26,884 bases of DNA from NCBI RefSeq assembly GCF_035998295.1, contig NZ_DASYHS010000299.1, positions 1 through 26,884 on the forward strand, given 5' to 3'. This document shows positions 10,807 through 19,003 of the stretch, in pieces. The notes beneath the pieces are model-generated. The model saw only the letters and a list, made by a program, of their open reading frames with translations. It searched no databases and was not told the DNA's origin. Source of the stretch: DASYHS01 sp035998295 (lineage in GTDB: Bacteria > Pseudomonadota > Alphaproteobacteria > Azospirillales > Azospirillaceae). Numbering within the stretch: the first letter of the stretch is position 1; the number at the start of each line of letters is the position of its first letter. A program made the translations under genes and the position numbers.

Positions 10807-11761
10807 CCGCCAGCGTCACCACCGCCGTGCCCTGCAGCAGGCAGGCCGTCACCAGCACCGCCAGCGCCCGGCGGATGTCGGCGGCGCCGGCGTCGCGCCG
10901 GCCGGCGGCGTTCATCCAGCGGTCCTCGACCGTCCGCCCGGCATAGCGGCGCGGCCCCGCCAGCGCCAGGCCGAGTGCCGCCGCCATCGCCGCCTCCGGC
11001 CAGCCGGCATTGGGCGAGCGGTGGTGGCGCGCGTCGCGGCGCATCGCGTCCAGCGCCGCGCCGGGCCGCGCCCCTCCCGCGAGCGGGGAGGCCAGCGCCA
11101 CCAGCAGCCCCGAAAGGCGCGCCGGCACCAGGTTCACCACATCGTCGAGCCGCGCCGCCGCCCAGCCGAACGCCTCGTGCCGCGGCGTGCGGTGGCCGAT
11201 CATGCTGTCGGCGGTGTTGATCGCCTTGTAGGTCACCAGCCCCGGCAGGCCCAGCAGCGCGAACCAGAACACCGGCGCCACGACCCCGTCGGAGAAGTTC
11301 TCCGCGCACGACTCGATCGCGGCGCGCGCCACGCCCGCCTCGTCCAGGCTCTCGGGGTCGCGGCCGACGATCATCGACACCGCGCGCCGCCCGGCCGCCA
11401 GCCCGCCCCGCTCCAGGGCGTCCGCCACCGCGGCGACGTGCTCGTACAGGCTGCGCTGCGCGACCAGCGTGCTGGCCAGCGCCGCCTCGACGACCCAGCC
11501 CGCCGGCAGCGCCGACAGCAGGGCCGACAGCACCGCGGCCGGCAGCGCCGTCGCCAGCACCAGCAGCGCGACCGAGGCGACGCCGGCCGCGCGCCGTGCC
11601 GGCGCCGCCATGCCCTCGCGGTTCAGCCCGCGGTCCAGCGCGCCGACCAGGCGGCCCAGCAGCACGGCCGGATGCGGCACCCGCGCGTACAGGAGCGCCG
11701 GCTCCCCGAAGGTCGCGTCCAGCAGCAGCGCCAGCAGCAGGATCAGCGCGTGCTCTTCCAT
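10799..11761 (-). CDS. cobD: CobD (CbiB), adenosylcobinamide-phosphate synthase, membrane protein
   Basis: CobD/CbiB attaches aminopropanol (or its phosphate) to the propionate of ring D of adenosylcobyric acid. It is an integral membrane protein of 320 aa. Family motifs are DATFGEPALLYARVPHPAVLLGRLVG near the N-terminus, AIESCAENFSDGVVAPVFW in the middle, then YKAINTADSMIGHR and SPNAGWPEAAMA. Hydrophobic segments occur at the extreme N-terminus, about 55-85, around the FWFALLGLPGL segment, and at the C-terminus (AVLVTACLLQGTAVVTLAAL). The start ATG at 11761 shares one base with the cobB stop (TGATG), so it is translationally coupled as the third gene of cobA-cobB-cobD. Confidence 0.96.
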   Translation of the reverse strand: MEEHALILLLALLLDATFGEPALLYARVPHPAVLLGRLVGALDRGLNREGMAAPARRAAGVASVALLVLATALPAAVLSALLSALPAGWVVEAALASTLVAQRSLYEHVAAVADALERGGLAAGRRAVSMIVGRDPESLDEAGVARAAIESCAENFSDGVVAPVFWFALLGLPGLVTYKAINTADSMIGHRTPRHEAFGWAAARLDDVVNLVPARLSGLLVALASPLAGGARPGAALDAMRRDARHHRSPNAGWPEAAMAAALGLALAGPRRYAGRTVEDRWMNAAGRRDAGAADIRRALAVLVTACLLQGTAVVTLAAL

Positions 11762-13071
11762 CACGACCGGTCGATCAGGTGGAGGAAGGAGCCGCACACC
11801 GATCCCGCCCGCGCCCCCGCCGGGCCGAGGTCGGCGCCCCGCGCGTCCGCGGCGGCGAACAGCGGCGCCGCGGCCGGCTCGCCCGCGACGCTGGCGTAGT
11901 GGAACTCGTGGCCCCGCAGCACCGCACCCCTGGCGGCGAAGGGCAGGTCGGCGAGCGCGGTCGCCCGGCGGTATCCCAGATGCAGGCGCCGGCGCGCGAA
12001 GGAGGTCTCGACCGGCAGCAGCCCGGCCATGGCGTGGCGGGCCCCGTCCGCGTCCTCGATCCCGCGGCCCAGCACCATGTAGCCGCCGCACTCCCCGTAG
12101 ACGAAGGCCCCGCGCGCCGCCGCCCGGCGCAGCCCGCCGAGGAACCCCGCCGCCGCCGCGATCCGCCCGGCGTGCAGCTCCGGATATCCTCCCGGCAGCA
12201 CCACCGCGTCCGCGTCCGGGTCCGGCGCCTCGTCGGCCAGCGGCGAGAACGCCAGGATCTCCGCCCCGGCACTTCGCCAGCCGTCCAGCAGGTGCGGATA
12301 GGCGAAGGCGAACGCCTCGTCGCGGGCGAGCGCGATCCGCCCGCCCGGCGGCGCCAGCGCCGGTTCCGCCGCATCGCCGGGCTTGAAGCCGCCGGGCCGC
12401 GCCAGCGCGAGCAGGGCCGCCATGTCCACATGCGCGCCGACCAGCGCCGCCGCGCGGTCGAGGAACCCGTCCAGGTCCGCATGCTCCATCGCCTGCACCA
12501 GGCCGAGATGGCGTTCCGGCAACGCCAGGTCGGCGGCGCGGGGCAGGGCGCCCAGCACCGGCAGGCCGAGCGGGGCGAGTGCGGCGCGCAGCATCTCCTC
12601 GTGCCGCGCGCCGCCGACCCGGTTCAGCACCACGCCCGCGACCTCGACGTCCGGCCGGAAGCCGCGGAAGCCGTGGACCAGTGCCGCCGCCGACTGCGCC
12701 TGGGCGCGCACGTCCAGCACCAGCACGACCGGCCAGCCCATCGCGGCGGCGAGGTCGGCGGTCGAGCCGGTGCCGTCCGCGGCCCCGTCGAACAGCCCCA
12801 TCACCCCCTCGACGACCAGCAGCTCCGCGCCGCCCGCGGCGGCCCGGGCGATCCGGGCCAGCGTGCCCGGCCGCATCGCCCACGGGTCGAGGTTGGGGCA
12901 GGGCCGCCCGCTCGCCGCCTCGTGGAAGCGCGGGTCGATGTAGTCCGGCCCGACCTTGCACGACGCGACGGCCGCGCCGTCGGCGCGCAGCCGGCGCAGC
13001 AGGCCGAGCGTGAAGACCGTCTTGCCCGAGCCCGACGCCGGCGCCGCGACGACGATGCCCGGCGCGCTCAC
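11761..13071 (-). CDS. cobB: CobB, hydrogenobyrinic acid a,c-diamide synthase
   Basis: CobB amidates the a and c acetate groups of hydrogenobyrinic acid using glutamine and ATP, giving the substrate of CobN. The protein is 436 aa. The N-terminal synthetase domain begins IVVAAPASGSGKTVFTLGLL and has SCKVGPDYIDPRFH. The C-terminal glutaminase has YGECGGYMVLG with the candidate nucleophile Cys328 and HEFHYAS at about 388-394. The start is a GTG whose last bases overlap the cobA stop (GTGA), giving MSAPGIVVAAP, exactly where the family begins. It lies between cobA and cobD in a tightly coupled minus-strand operon. Confidence 0.96.
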   Translation of the reverse strand: MSAPGIVVAAPASGSGKTVFTLGLLRRLRADGAAVASCKVGPDYIDPRFHEAASGRPCPNLDPWAMRPGTLARIARAAAGGAELLVVEGVMGLFDGAADGTGSTADLAAAMGWPVVLVLDVRAQAQSAAALVHGFRGFRPDVEVAGVVLNRVGGARHEEMLRAALAPLGLPVLGALPRAADLALPERHLGLVQAMEHADLDGFLDRAAALVGAHVDMAALLALARPGGFKPGDAAEPALAPPGGRIALARDEAFAFAYPHLLDGWRSAGAEILAFSPLADEAPDPDADAVVLPGGYPELHAGRIAAAAGFLGGLRRAAARGAFVYGECGGYMVLGRGIEDADGARHAMAGLLPVETSFARRRLHLGYRRATALADLPFAARGAVLRGHEFHYASVAGEPAAAPLFAAADARGADLGPAGARAGSVCGSFLHLIDRS

Positions 13072-13856
13072 GGTCCAGCACCCGCCAGCGCGCGCCGCAG
13101 CTCGACCACCCGGCCGACCACGACCATGGCCGGCGGCTCGATGCCCGACGCCTCGATGTCGGCGGCCGCGCGGCCGAGCGTCGTCTCCAGCACCCGCTGG
13201 CTCGGCAGGGTCGCATCCGCGATCACCGCGACCGGCTCGTCGGCCGACCGTCCGGCGGCGGTCAGCCGGTCCGCGATCAGGGCGATGTGCTTCAGCGCCA
13301 TGTACATCACGATCACCGGCGAGCCGCGGCCGAGCGCCTCCCAGTCCACCGTCTCGGGCACGAGGCCGGTGGCGCTGTGGCCGGTCAGGAAGGTGACGGC
13401 GTGGTTGACGTCGCGATGCGTGACCGGGATGCCCGCGGCGGCGAGGCCGCCGATGCCGGCGGTGATGCCGGGGATGATGCGGAACGGCACGCGGTGCTCG
13501 ACCAGGGTCAGCGCCTCCTCGCCGCCGCGGCCGAACACGAACGGGTCGCCGCCCTTCAGGCGCAGCACCCGCAGGCCGTCGCGCGCCAGTTCGACCAGCC
13601 GGCGCGAGATGTCGGGCTGGCGGGGCGACGGCTTGCCGCCGCGCTTGCCGGCGTATTCCCGCACGCAGTCCGTCCGCGCGAGGTCCAGGATCGCGGGGCC
13701 GACCAGCGCGTCGTAGACCAGCACGTCGGCCTGGCGCAGCGCGTTCAGCGCGTGCAGCGTCAGCAGCCCCGGGTCGCCCGGGCCGGCCCCCGCGAGCCAG
13801 ACCCAGCCCGGCTCGAACACCGGCAGGTCCAGGGTGGATGGAAGTTCCGTGCTCAT
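13068..13856 (-). CDS. cobA: CobA, uroporphyrinogen-III C-methyltransferase (SUMT)
   Basis: CobA uses two SAM molecules to methylate uroporphyrinogen III at C2 and C7, giving precorrin-2, the entry step to corrins and sirohaem. It is 262 aa. Both SUMT signatures are present: GAGPGDPGLLTLHAL at residues 23-37, and RLKGGDPFVFGRGGEE at 99-114. The ITAGIGGLAAAGIPVTHRD stretch is also typical. No Met8/CysG-type oxidase domain is fused, so this is the stand-alone B12 form. The start ATG at 13856 has GGAG 9 nt upstream. It heads the cobA-cobB-cobD operon and is divergent from cbiD, with only 47 bp between the starts. Confidence 0.97.
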   Translation of the reverse strand: MSTELPSTLDLPVFEPGWVWLAGAGPGDPGLLTLHALNALRQADVLVYDALVGPAILDLARTDCVREYAGKRGGKPSPRQPDISRRLVELARDGLRVLRLKGGDPFVFGRGGEEALTLVEHRVPFRIIPGITAGIGGLAAAGIPVTHRDVNHAVTFLTGHSATGLVPETVDWEALGRGSPVIVMYMALKHIALIADRLTAAGRSADEPVAVIADATLPSQRVLETTLGRAAADIEASGIEPPAMVVVGRVVELRRALAGAGP

Positions 13857-13868
13857 GCCGCGCTCCGC

Positions 13869-13897
13869 TGGGCAAACCGCCGTTGGGGGCCTATAAA
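13869..13897 (+). promoter_or_regulatory. Candidate cbiD promoter implying a leaderless mRNA
   Basis: TGGGCA (13869-13874), 17 bp, TATAAA (13892-13897). The -10 is a rare A/T run in this GC-rich DNA. The start point would fall at or next to the cbiD ATG (13904), and no good Shine-Dalgarno sequence precedes that ATG. Prediction only. Confidence 0.4.
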
Positions 13898-13903
13898 CCG
13901 GAC

Positions 13904-14992
13904 ATGGTCGAGAAGCCGCAAGGGCCGCTGAGGCGGGGATGGACGACGGGCGCCTGCGCGACCGCCGCGACCAAGGCCGCCTACACCGCGCTGCTGACCG
14001 GCGCCTTTCCCGACCCGGTCGAGATCCTGCTGCCGCGCGGCGAGCGCCCGGCCTTCGCGCTCGCCCGCCACGCGCTCGACCCGTCGGCCGCGACCGCGGG
14101 CGTCGTCAAGGACGCCGGCGACGATCCCGACGTGACCCATGGCGCGCTCGTGCTCTCGACCGTGCGCCCCGGCCCTGCGGGCGGCGGCGTCGTGTTCCGC
14201 GCCGGGCCCGGCGTCGGCACGGTGACCAGGGCCGGCCTGCCGGTCCCGCCGGGCGAGCCCGCGATCAACCCGGTCCCGCGCGAGATGATGCGCGCCGCGG
14301 TGGCCGAGGTCGCGGCGTCCTGCGGCGGCAGCGGCGACGTCGTGGTCGAGATCTCGATCGCCGACGGCGAGCGCCTCGCGCTCGAGACCTGGAACCCGCG
14401 CCTCGGCATCGTCGGCGGGCTGTCGGTGCTGGGCACGACCGGGGTCGTGGTGCCCTTCTCCTGCTCGGCCTGGATCCATTCCATCCACCGTGGGATCGAC
14501 GTCGCGCGCGCGAACGGCATCGGCCACGTCGCCGGCTCGACCGGCTCGACCTCCGAGCAGGCGGTCCGGCGCCTGTTCGGCCTGCCCGACCTGGCCTTGC
14601 TCGACATGGGCGACTTCGCCGGCGGGCTGCTGAAATACCTGCGACGCCATCCGCTGCCGCGCCTGACCATAGCAGGGGGCTTCGGCAAGATCACGAAGCT
14701 CGGCCAGGGCTTCCTCGACCTCCATTCCGGCCGCAGCCAGGTCGACTTCGCCTGGCTGGCCGAGCGTCTGGCCGAGCTGGGCGCCGATGGCGGCCTCGTG
14801 GCCCGCGCGCACGGCGCCAACACCGCGAAGGAGGTGCTGGACCTCGCGGCCGCCGCCGGCCTGCCGCTCGCCGACCTCGTCGCCGCGCATGCGCGCGCGG
14901 CGGCCCTCGACGTGCTGGACGGCTGCGGCACCGGGGTGGACGTCGTGGTCTTCGACCGCCGCGGCGGCCTCGCCGGCCGCGCGGGGCCCTGA
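13904..14992 (+). CDS. cbiD: CbiD, (cobalt-)precorrin-5B C1-methyltransferase
   Basis: CbiD is the SAM-dependent C1-methyltransferase of the early-cobalt pathway, unrelated to CobF, which does the equivalent step in the aerobic pathway. The protein is 362 aa. It has the N-terminal signature RRGWTTGACATAA (residues 10-22), the VVKDAGDDPDVTHGA block and the GGFGKITKLGQG block. I chose the ATG at 13904 because family members start about 10 residues before the TTGACA motif; a GTG further upstream (13838) would add 22 residues antisense to cobA. The upstream TATAAA suggests leaderless translation. The stop is 3 nt before cobK. With no cobF in the window, CbiD probably supplies the C1 methylation (inference). 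Confidence 0.95.
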   Translation: MVEKPQGPLRRGWTTGACATAATKAAYTALLTGAFPDPVEILLPRGERPAFALARHALDPSAATAGVVKDAGDDPDVTHGALVLSTVRPGPAGGGVVFRAGPGVGTVTRAGLPVPPGEPAINPVPREMMRAAVAEVAASCGGSGDVVVEISIADGERLALETWNPRLGIVGGLSVLGTTGVVVPFSCSAWIHSIHRGIDVARANGIGHVAGSTGSTSEQAVRRLFGLPDLALLDMGDFAGGLLKYLRRHPLPRLTIAGGFGKITKLGQGFLDLHSGRSQVDFAWLAERLAELGADGGLVARAHGANTAKEVLDLAAAAGLPLADLVAAHARAAALDVLDGCGTGVDVVVFDRRGGLAGRAGP

Positions 14993-14995
14993 GCC

Positions 14996-15745
14996 GTGGC
15001 CCTGCGCGTCCTGATCCTCGGCGGCACCGCGGAGGCGTCGGCCCTCGCGGGCGGGGCGGTCGCGGCCGGCCACGACGTGCTGACCTCGCTCGCCGGGCGG
15101 ACGTCCAGGCCCGCGCTGCCGGCCGGCCGCGTGCGCATCGGCGGCTTCGGCGGCCCCGAGGGGCTGGCCGCCTTCCTGGACGCCGAGCGGATCGACGCGC
15201 TGGTCGACGCGACGCATCCCTTCGCCGCCACGATCTCCGCCAACGCCGAGCGGGCGTGCCGCCTGCGCCCGACGCCCCGGCTGATGCTGCTGCGCCCGGC
15301 CTGGACCCGGCAGGACGGCGACCGCTGGCTGGACGCCGGGGACATGGCCGAGGCGGCGCGCCTCCTCCCGGCAGGCGCCCGCGTCTTCCTCGCGGTCGGC
15401 CGTCAGGAGCTGGACGCCTTCGCCGGCCGGCCGGACACGTGGTTCCTGCTGCGCGTCGTCGACCCGCCCGAGGCACCGCCGCCGCTGGCCCGCCACGAGC
15501 TGGTGCTGGGCCGCGGCCCGTTCCGCCTGGAGGACGAGCTGGCGCTGCTGGCGCGGCACCGCATCGGCTGGATCGTCGCGAAGAACGCCGGCGGCGAGGG
15601 GAGCGGCGCCAAGCTCGCCGCCGCGCGCCGGCTCGGACTGCCGGTCGTGATGGTCCGCCGGCCCGGGCCGCCGCCCGGCCCGCGCGTGCCCTCGGCCGAA
15701 GGCGCGCTGGACTGGCTGGCGGCGCTCCCGCCTCCTCATGCCTGA
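14996..15745 (+). CDS. cobK: CobK, precorrin-6A reductase
   Basis: CobK reduces precorrin-6A to precorrin-6B with NADPH. The protein is 249 aa. It has the N-terminal nucleotide-binding signature LILGGTAEASALA (residues 6-18), DATHPFAATISANAERAC and the IVAKNAGGEGSGAKLAAAR block, all CobK/CbiJ hallmarks. The GTG start at 14996 follows the cbiD stop by 3 nt, so the two are coupled. The last 10 bp overlap the convergent cobM gene. I cannot tell CobK from CbiJ activity by sequence reading alone; the late-chelating CobN context suggests a metal-free substrate. Confidence 0.95.
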   Translation: MALRVLILGGTAEASALAGGAVAAGHDVLTSLAGRTSRPALPAGRVRIGGFGGPEGLAAFLDAERIDALVDATHPFAATISANAERACRLRPTPRLMLLRPAWTRQDGDRWLDAGDMAEAARLLPAGARVFLAVGRQELDAFAGRPDTWFLLRVVDPPEAPPPLARHELVLGRGPFRLEDELALLARHRIGWIVAKNAGGEGSGAKLAAARRLGLPVVMVRRPGPPPGPRVPSAEGALDWLAALPPPHA

Positions 15746-16503
15746 CGGCGCTCCGGCCTCAGGACGTGGACATGGGCCGGGTCGTACAGCGCGCTGTCCC
15801 GGAACTCGCCCGGGTCGAGCACCCGGCCCACCAGCACCAGGGCCGTGCGCGTGATCTTGGCCTCCCGCACCTTGGCGCGGATGTCGGCGAGCGTGCCGCG
15901 GATCACGAGCTGGTCCGGCCAGCTCGCCCGGTAGACGACCGCGACCGGGCAGTCGGCGCCGTAGAGCGGCGACAGCTCCGCGACGATGTGGGCGAGGTTG
16001 CGGACCGAGAGATGGATCGCCAGCGTGGCGCCCGACGCGCCCAGCACCGCGAGCGTCTCGCGGTTCGGCATCGGCGACGCCTTCATCGCGGTGCGGGTCA
16101 CGACGATGGTCTGCGCCACCTCCGGCAGGGTCAGCTCGGTGCCGAGCAGCGCCGCCGCGGCGGCGAAGGCGGGCACGCCCGGCGTGATGTCGTAGGGGAT
16201 GCCGAGCGTCTCCAGGCGGCGCATCTGCTCGCCGATCGCGCCGTAGATCGACGGGTCGCCGGAATGCACGCGCGCGACATCGTGCCCGGCCGCGTGCGCG
16301 GCCTCGATCTCCCCGACGATCTCGTCCAGGGTCATCGGCGCGGTGTCGACGACGCGCGCCCCGGCCGGGGCATGGGCGACGATCTCCGGCGGCACCAGCG
16401 AGCCCGCGTAAAGGCACACCGGACAGCGCGCGATCAGGTCGCGGCCGCGCACCGTGATCAGGTCCGGCGCCCCCGGTCCCGCGCCGATGAAATGAACCGT
16501 CAT
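15736..16503 (-). CDS. cobM: CobM, precorrin-4 C11-methyltransferase
   Basis: CobM (CbiF homologue) methylates precorrin-4 at C11 using SAM. It is 255 aa with the corrin methyltransferase start TVHFIGAGPGAPDLITVRG (residues 2-20). The sequence then shows VHSGDPSIYGAIGEQ, YDITPGVPAFAAAAALLG and ELTLPEVAQTIVVTR, which are specific to the CobM/CbiF branch. The start ATG at 16503 overlaps the cbiG-cobJ stop (ATGA). It is the last gene of the riboswitch-headed minus-strand operon, and its 3' end overlaps cobK by 10 bp. Confidence 0.96.
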   Translation of the reverse strand: MTVHFIGAGPGAPDLITVRGRDLIARCPVCLYAGSLVPPEIVAHAPAGARVVDTAPMTLDEIVGEIEAAHAAGHDVARVHSGDPSIYGAIGEQMRRLETLGIPYDITPGVPAFAAAAALLGTELTLPEVAQTIVVTRTAMKASPMPNRETLAVLGASGATLAIHLSVRNLAHIVAELSPLYGADCPVAVVYRASWPDQLVIRGTLADIRAKVREAKITRTALVLVGRVLDPGEFRDSALYDPAHVHVLRPERRQA

Positions 16504-18302
16504 CGCCCCTCCTCCTGCCGCTTGGCGGCATAGCCGCGCGGCGTGTAGACCCAGCACCCGCCGTCCCCGCGCGCGACCCTTCGCGTCTCGGACGAGCCGA
16601 CCAGCACCAGCGTCAGCATGTCGACCTCGGACGCGTCCAGCGCCTCCAGGTCGATCACGCGCACCTGCTCGCCGTCGCGGCCGAGGTTGCGCGCGAGCAC
16701 GACCGGCGTGGCGGCCGGCCGGTGCTCCAGCAGGATGCGGCGCAGCTCCGCGAGCTGCGTCGTGCGCCGGCGCGAGACCGGGTTGTAGACCGCGACCACG
16801 AAGTCGCCCGCGGCGGCTGCGCGGATGCGACGCTCGATGACGTCCCAGGGCGTCAGCAGGTCGGACAGCGATATCGTGCAGAAGTCGTGGCCGAGCGGCG
16901 CCCCCGCGCGCGCCGCCGCCGCCTGCAGCGCCGAGATGCCGGGCGTCACCGCCAGCTCGATCCTCCGCCAGTCCTCCCTGCCGCCGTGCTCGACCAGTTC
17001 GAACGCCAGCGTCGCCATGGCGTAGATCCCGGCGTCGCCGCTCGACACCAGCGCCACCTCCTTGCCGAGTGCCGCGAGGTCGAGCGCGATGCGCGCGCGC
17101 TCCTCCTCCGCGCCCAGCTCGTAGCCGTGGCGCCGCTTGCCGGCCGCGGCCGGGCCCAGCAGGTCCAGGTAGAGGTGGTATCCGACCAGGTCCGTCGCCC
17201 GCGCCAGCCAGCGGTCGGCCTCCGGCGTTCGCCAGTCGGGGTTGCCCGGGCCGATGCCGACGATCGAGACCCGGCCGCGCGCCCGGCCCGCGGCGGCGGG
17301 GTCGATCGGTGCCGCGGCGCGCGCGACGGCGCAGGTCGCCCGGGCCGATCGCCGCTTCGGCACGACCAGCTCCCCGTCCGGCCCCGCGGCGGCCAGCGCC
17401 GCCCCCTCGGCCACGCCGTGGCAGCCGACCTCGCGGAACACGACCTCCGACGGGTTCGCCAGCCGGGGCGCCTCGGCTTCCAGCCGGGCGGCGTCGAAGA
17501 AGCGGGCGGGGACGCCCAGCCGGTCCGCCGCCGCATGCACGGCCGGCTCGTCCGCCTTGACGTCGATGGAGGCGACGAGCGCCACCGCGCCGGCTGCCAG
17601 CCCCGCCTCGTCCAGCGTATCCCGCACCAGTGCCGCGACCTCGTCCGGGGCGGCTCCGCGCTCGCAGCCGATCCCGACCGCGAGCAGCGGCGGATGGTAG
17701 ACCAAGCGCTCCGGCGAGCCGGGCTCCACGCGCTCGGTCGCACGCAGCACCAGCGCGCCCGCGGGGTCGAGCGGCAACGCCGACTGCGCGAGCCACGGCG
17801 CCTGCCCCTCGATCCGGCATCCGGCACCCGCCAGCAGCGCCGCGGCGAAAGGCTTGGCGTCGAAGGGGTTGGCGAGCCGCCATCCCGCCGGCGGCTCGTC
17901 CAGCGCGACGCCGAAATGGACGTCGCCGGCCGTCGTCTCGGCCGCGACGGTGCCGAGCGCGTCGGCCAGCCGCCGGGCCAGCGCATTGGCTCCGTGATGG
18001 CCGCCCAGCAGCGGCACGACGGCGCTGCCGTCCTCGGCCACCGCCACGACCGGCGGTTCCGCCCGCTTGTCGGCGAGATGGGGTGCGAGCGACCGGATCA
18101 GGATGCCCGCCGCGCAGACGCCGACGATGGGCGTCCCCTCGGCGAACAGCCGGCCCAGATGGGCCGCCGCGGCCTCGAAGCCGCGGTCGGCGTCCCGGAC
18201 GCGGCTTTCCAGCCCGTGGATCTCTCCGGGGACCACGGCGGCGAGCCCGCGGGCGAGCTCGAGGCCCCGCTGCGACAAGACCACGAAGACGGGTGCGTTC
18301 AC
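16500..18302 (-). CDS. cobJ: CbiG/CobE-CobJ fusion: cobalamin protein CbiG plus precorrin-3B C17-methyltransferase
   Basis: This is a 600-aa two-part protein. Residues 1 to about 335 are CbiG-like: an N-terminal domain with GIVGVCAAGILIRSLAPHL-type and LLGGHHGANALA motifs, a middle region, and a C-terminal CobE-like domain (AVGIGCERGAAPDEV, FREVGCHGVAEGAAL). Residues from about 345 are CobJ: VSIVGIGPGNPDWRTPEA, VSSGDAGIYAMA, ELAVTPGISALQAAAARAGAPLGHDF and YNPVSRRRTTQL. CobJ performs C17 methylation with ring contraction. CbiG opens the delta-lactone and releases acetaldehyde in the early-cobalt route. The GTG start at 18302 overlaps the cobI stop (GTGA). Similar fusions exist in other bacteria. 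No break or frameshift is seen at the junction. Confidence 0.95.
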   Translation of the reverse strand: MNAPVFVVLSQRGLELARGLAAVVPGEIHGLESRVRDADRGFEAAAAHLGRLFAEGTPIVGVCAAGILIRSLAPHLADKRAEPPVVAVAEDGSAVVPLLGGHHGANALARRLADALGTVAAETTAGDVHFGVALDEPPAGWRLANPFDAKPFAAALLAGAGCRIEGQAPWLAQSALPLDPAGALVLRATERVEPGSPERLVYHPPLLAVGIGCERGAAPDEVAALVRDTLDEAGLAAGAVALVASIDVKADEPAVHAAADRLGVPARFFDAARLEAEAPRLANPSEVVFREVGCHGVAEGAALAAAGPDGELVVPKRRSARATCAVARAAAPIDPAAAGRARGRVSIVGIGPGNPDWRTPEADRWLARATDLVGYHLYLDLLGPAAAGKRRHGYELGAEEERARIALDLAALGKEVALVSSGDAGIYAMATLAFELVEHGGREDWRRIELAVTPGISALQAAAARAGAPLGHDFCTISLSDLLTPWDVIERRIRAAAAGDFVVAVYNPVSRRRTTQLAELRRILLEHRPAATPVVLARNLGRDGEQVRVIDLEALDASEVDMLTLVLVGSSETRRVARGDGGCWVYTPRGYAAKRQEEGR

Positions 18303-19003
18303 GACCAGGCCTCACCGCGCTTGTGGACGAGGATCATCGAGAAATAGGGGACCGAGCCTGGCTCGACCTCCGACAGCGGCAGCACGCGCTGGCTGTCCAT
18401 CGTCGCCCGCTCGACGTAGCGGGCATTCCCGGCGAGGCCGAGCTCATCGAGCACCGTCCGCACCTTCGCGAAGTGGCGGCCGAGCTTGACGACGGCGGCC
18501 GCGTCCGCGGCGGCGAGGCGCTCGCGCAGCACGCCGGCGTCCAGCGGCGCCGGCAGTACCGAGAGCACGTCGTTGCGCGCGGCGAGCGGCGCGCCGAGCA
18601 CCGCGGCGCATGCCGTCAGCGACGACACGCCCGGGACGACGCGGACCGGGAAGCGTTCCGCCATGCGCCCGAACAGGTACATGAACGAGCCGTAGAGGAA
18701 CGGGTCGCCCTCGCACAGCACCGCGACGTCGCGCCCGGCCTCCAGATGGCGGCCGAGCTCGGCGGCGGCGCGGTCGTAGACCTCTTGCGCCGGGAAGCGC
18801 TCGACCCGCATCGGCATCCGGATCGCGACCTCGATCTGCCCTCCCGGCAGGTGCCCGGCGACGATCTCGCGCGCGAGGCTGTCGCCGTTCTCGGGCGCCG
18901 GATAGGCCACCACCGCGGCCGCGCGCAGCAGTCGCAGCGCCTTCAGCGTGATCAGCTCGGGATCGCCGGGGCCGATGCCCAGGCCGTGGAGGGTACCGTT
19001 CAC
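18299..19003 (-). CDS. cobI: CobI, precorrin-2 C20-methyltransferase
   Basis: CobI methylates precorrin-2 at C20 with SAM. It is 234 aa and starts GTLHGLGIGPGDPELITLKA (GPGDP at residues 11-15). It has the family features VAYPAPENGDSLAREI, LCEGDPFLYGSFMYL and VVPGVSSLTACAAVLGAPLA. The start is a GTG (19003) overlapping the cobL stop by 4 nt, so translation is coupled. The product feeds CobJ, encoded by the next gene. Confidence 0.95.
   Translation of the reverse strand: MNGTLHGLGIGPGDPELITLKALRLLRAAAVVAYPAPENGDSLAREIVAGHLPGGQIEVAIRMPMRVERFPAQEVYDRAAAELGRHLEAGRDVAVLCEGDPFLYGSFMYLFGRMAERFPVRVVPGVSSLTACAAVLGAPLAARNDVLSVLPAPLDAGVLRERLAAADAAAVVKLGRHFAKVRTVLDELGLAGNARYVERATMDSQRVLPLSEVEPGSVPYFSMILVHKRGEAWS

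Noticed and set aside
10799..13216. A giant 805-aa minus-strand protein covering cobD and an off-frame part of cobB
   Set aside because: Only the cobD portion reads as a family. Upstream it is Arg/Gly-rich shadow of cobB in another frame.
7251..15770. Exact 14-bp match CCTCAGGACGTGGA at 7251-7264 and 15757-15770, considered as direct repeats bounding an insertion
   Set aside because: The second copy is coding sequence for the conserved end of cobM (HVHVLRPE region), and the enclosed segment is not a coherent element. A chance match in GC-rich DNA is the simplest explanation.
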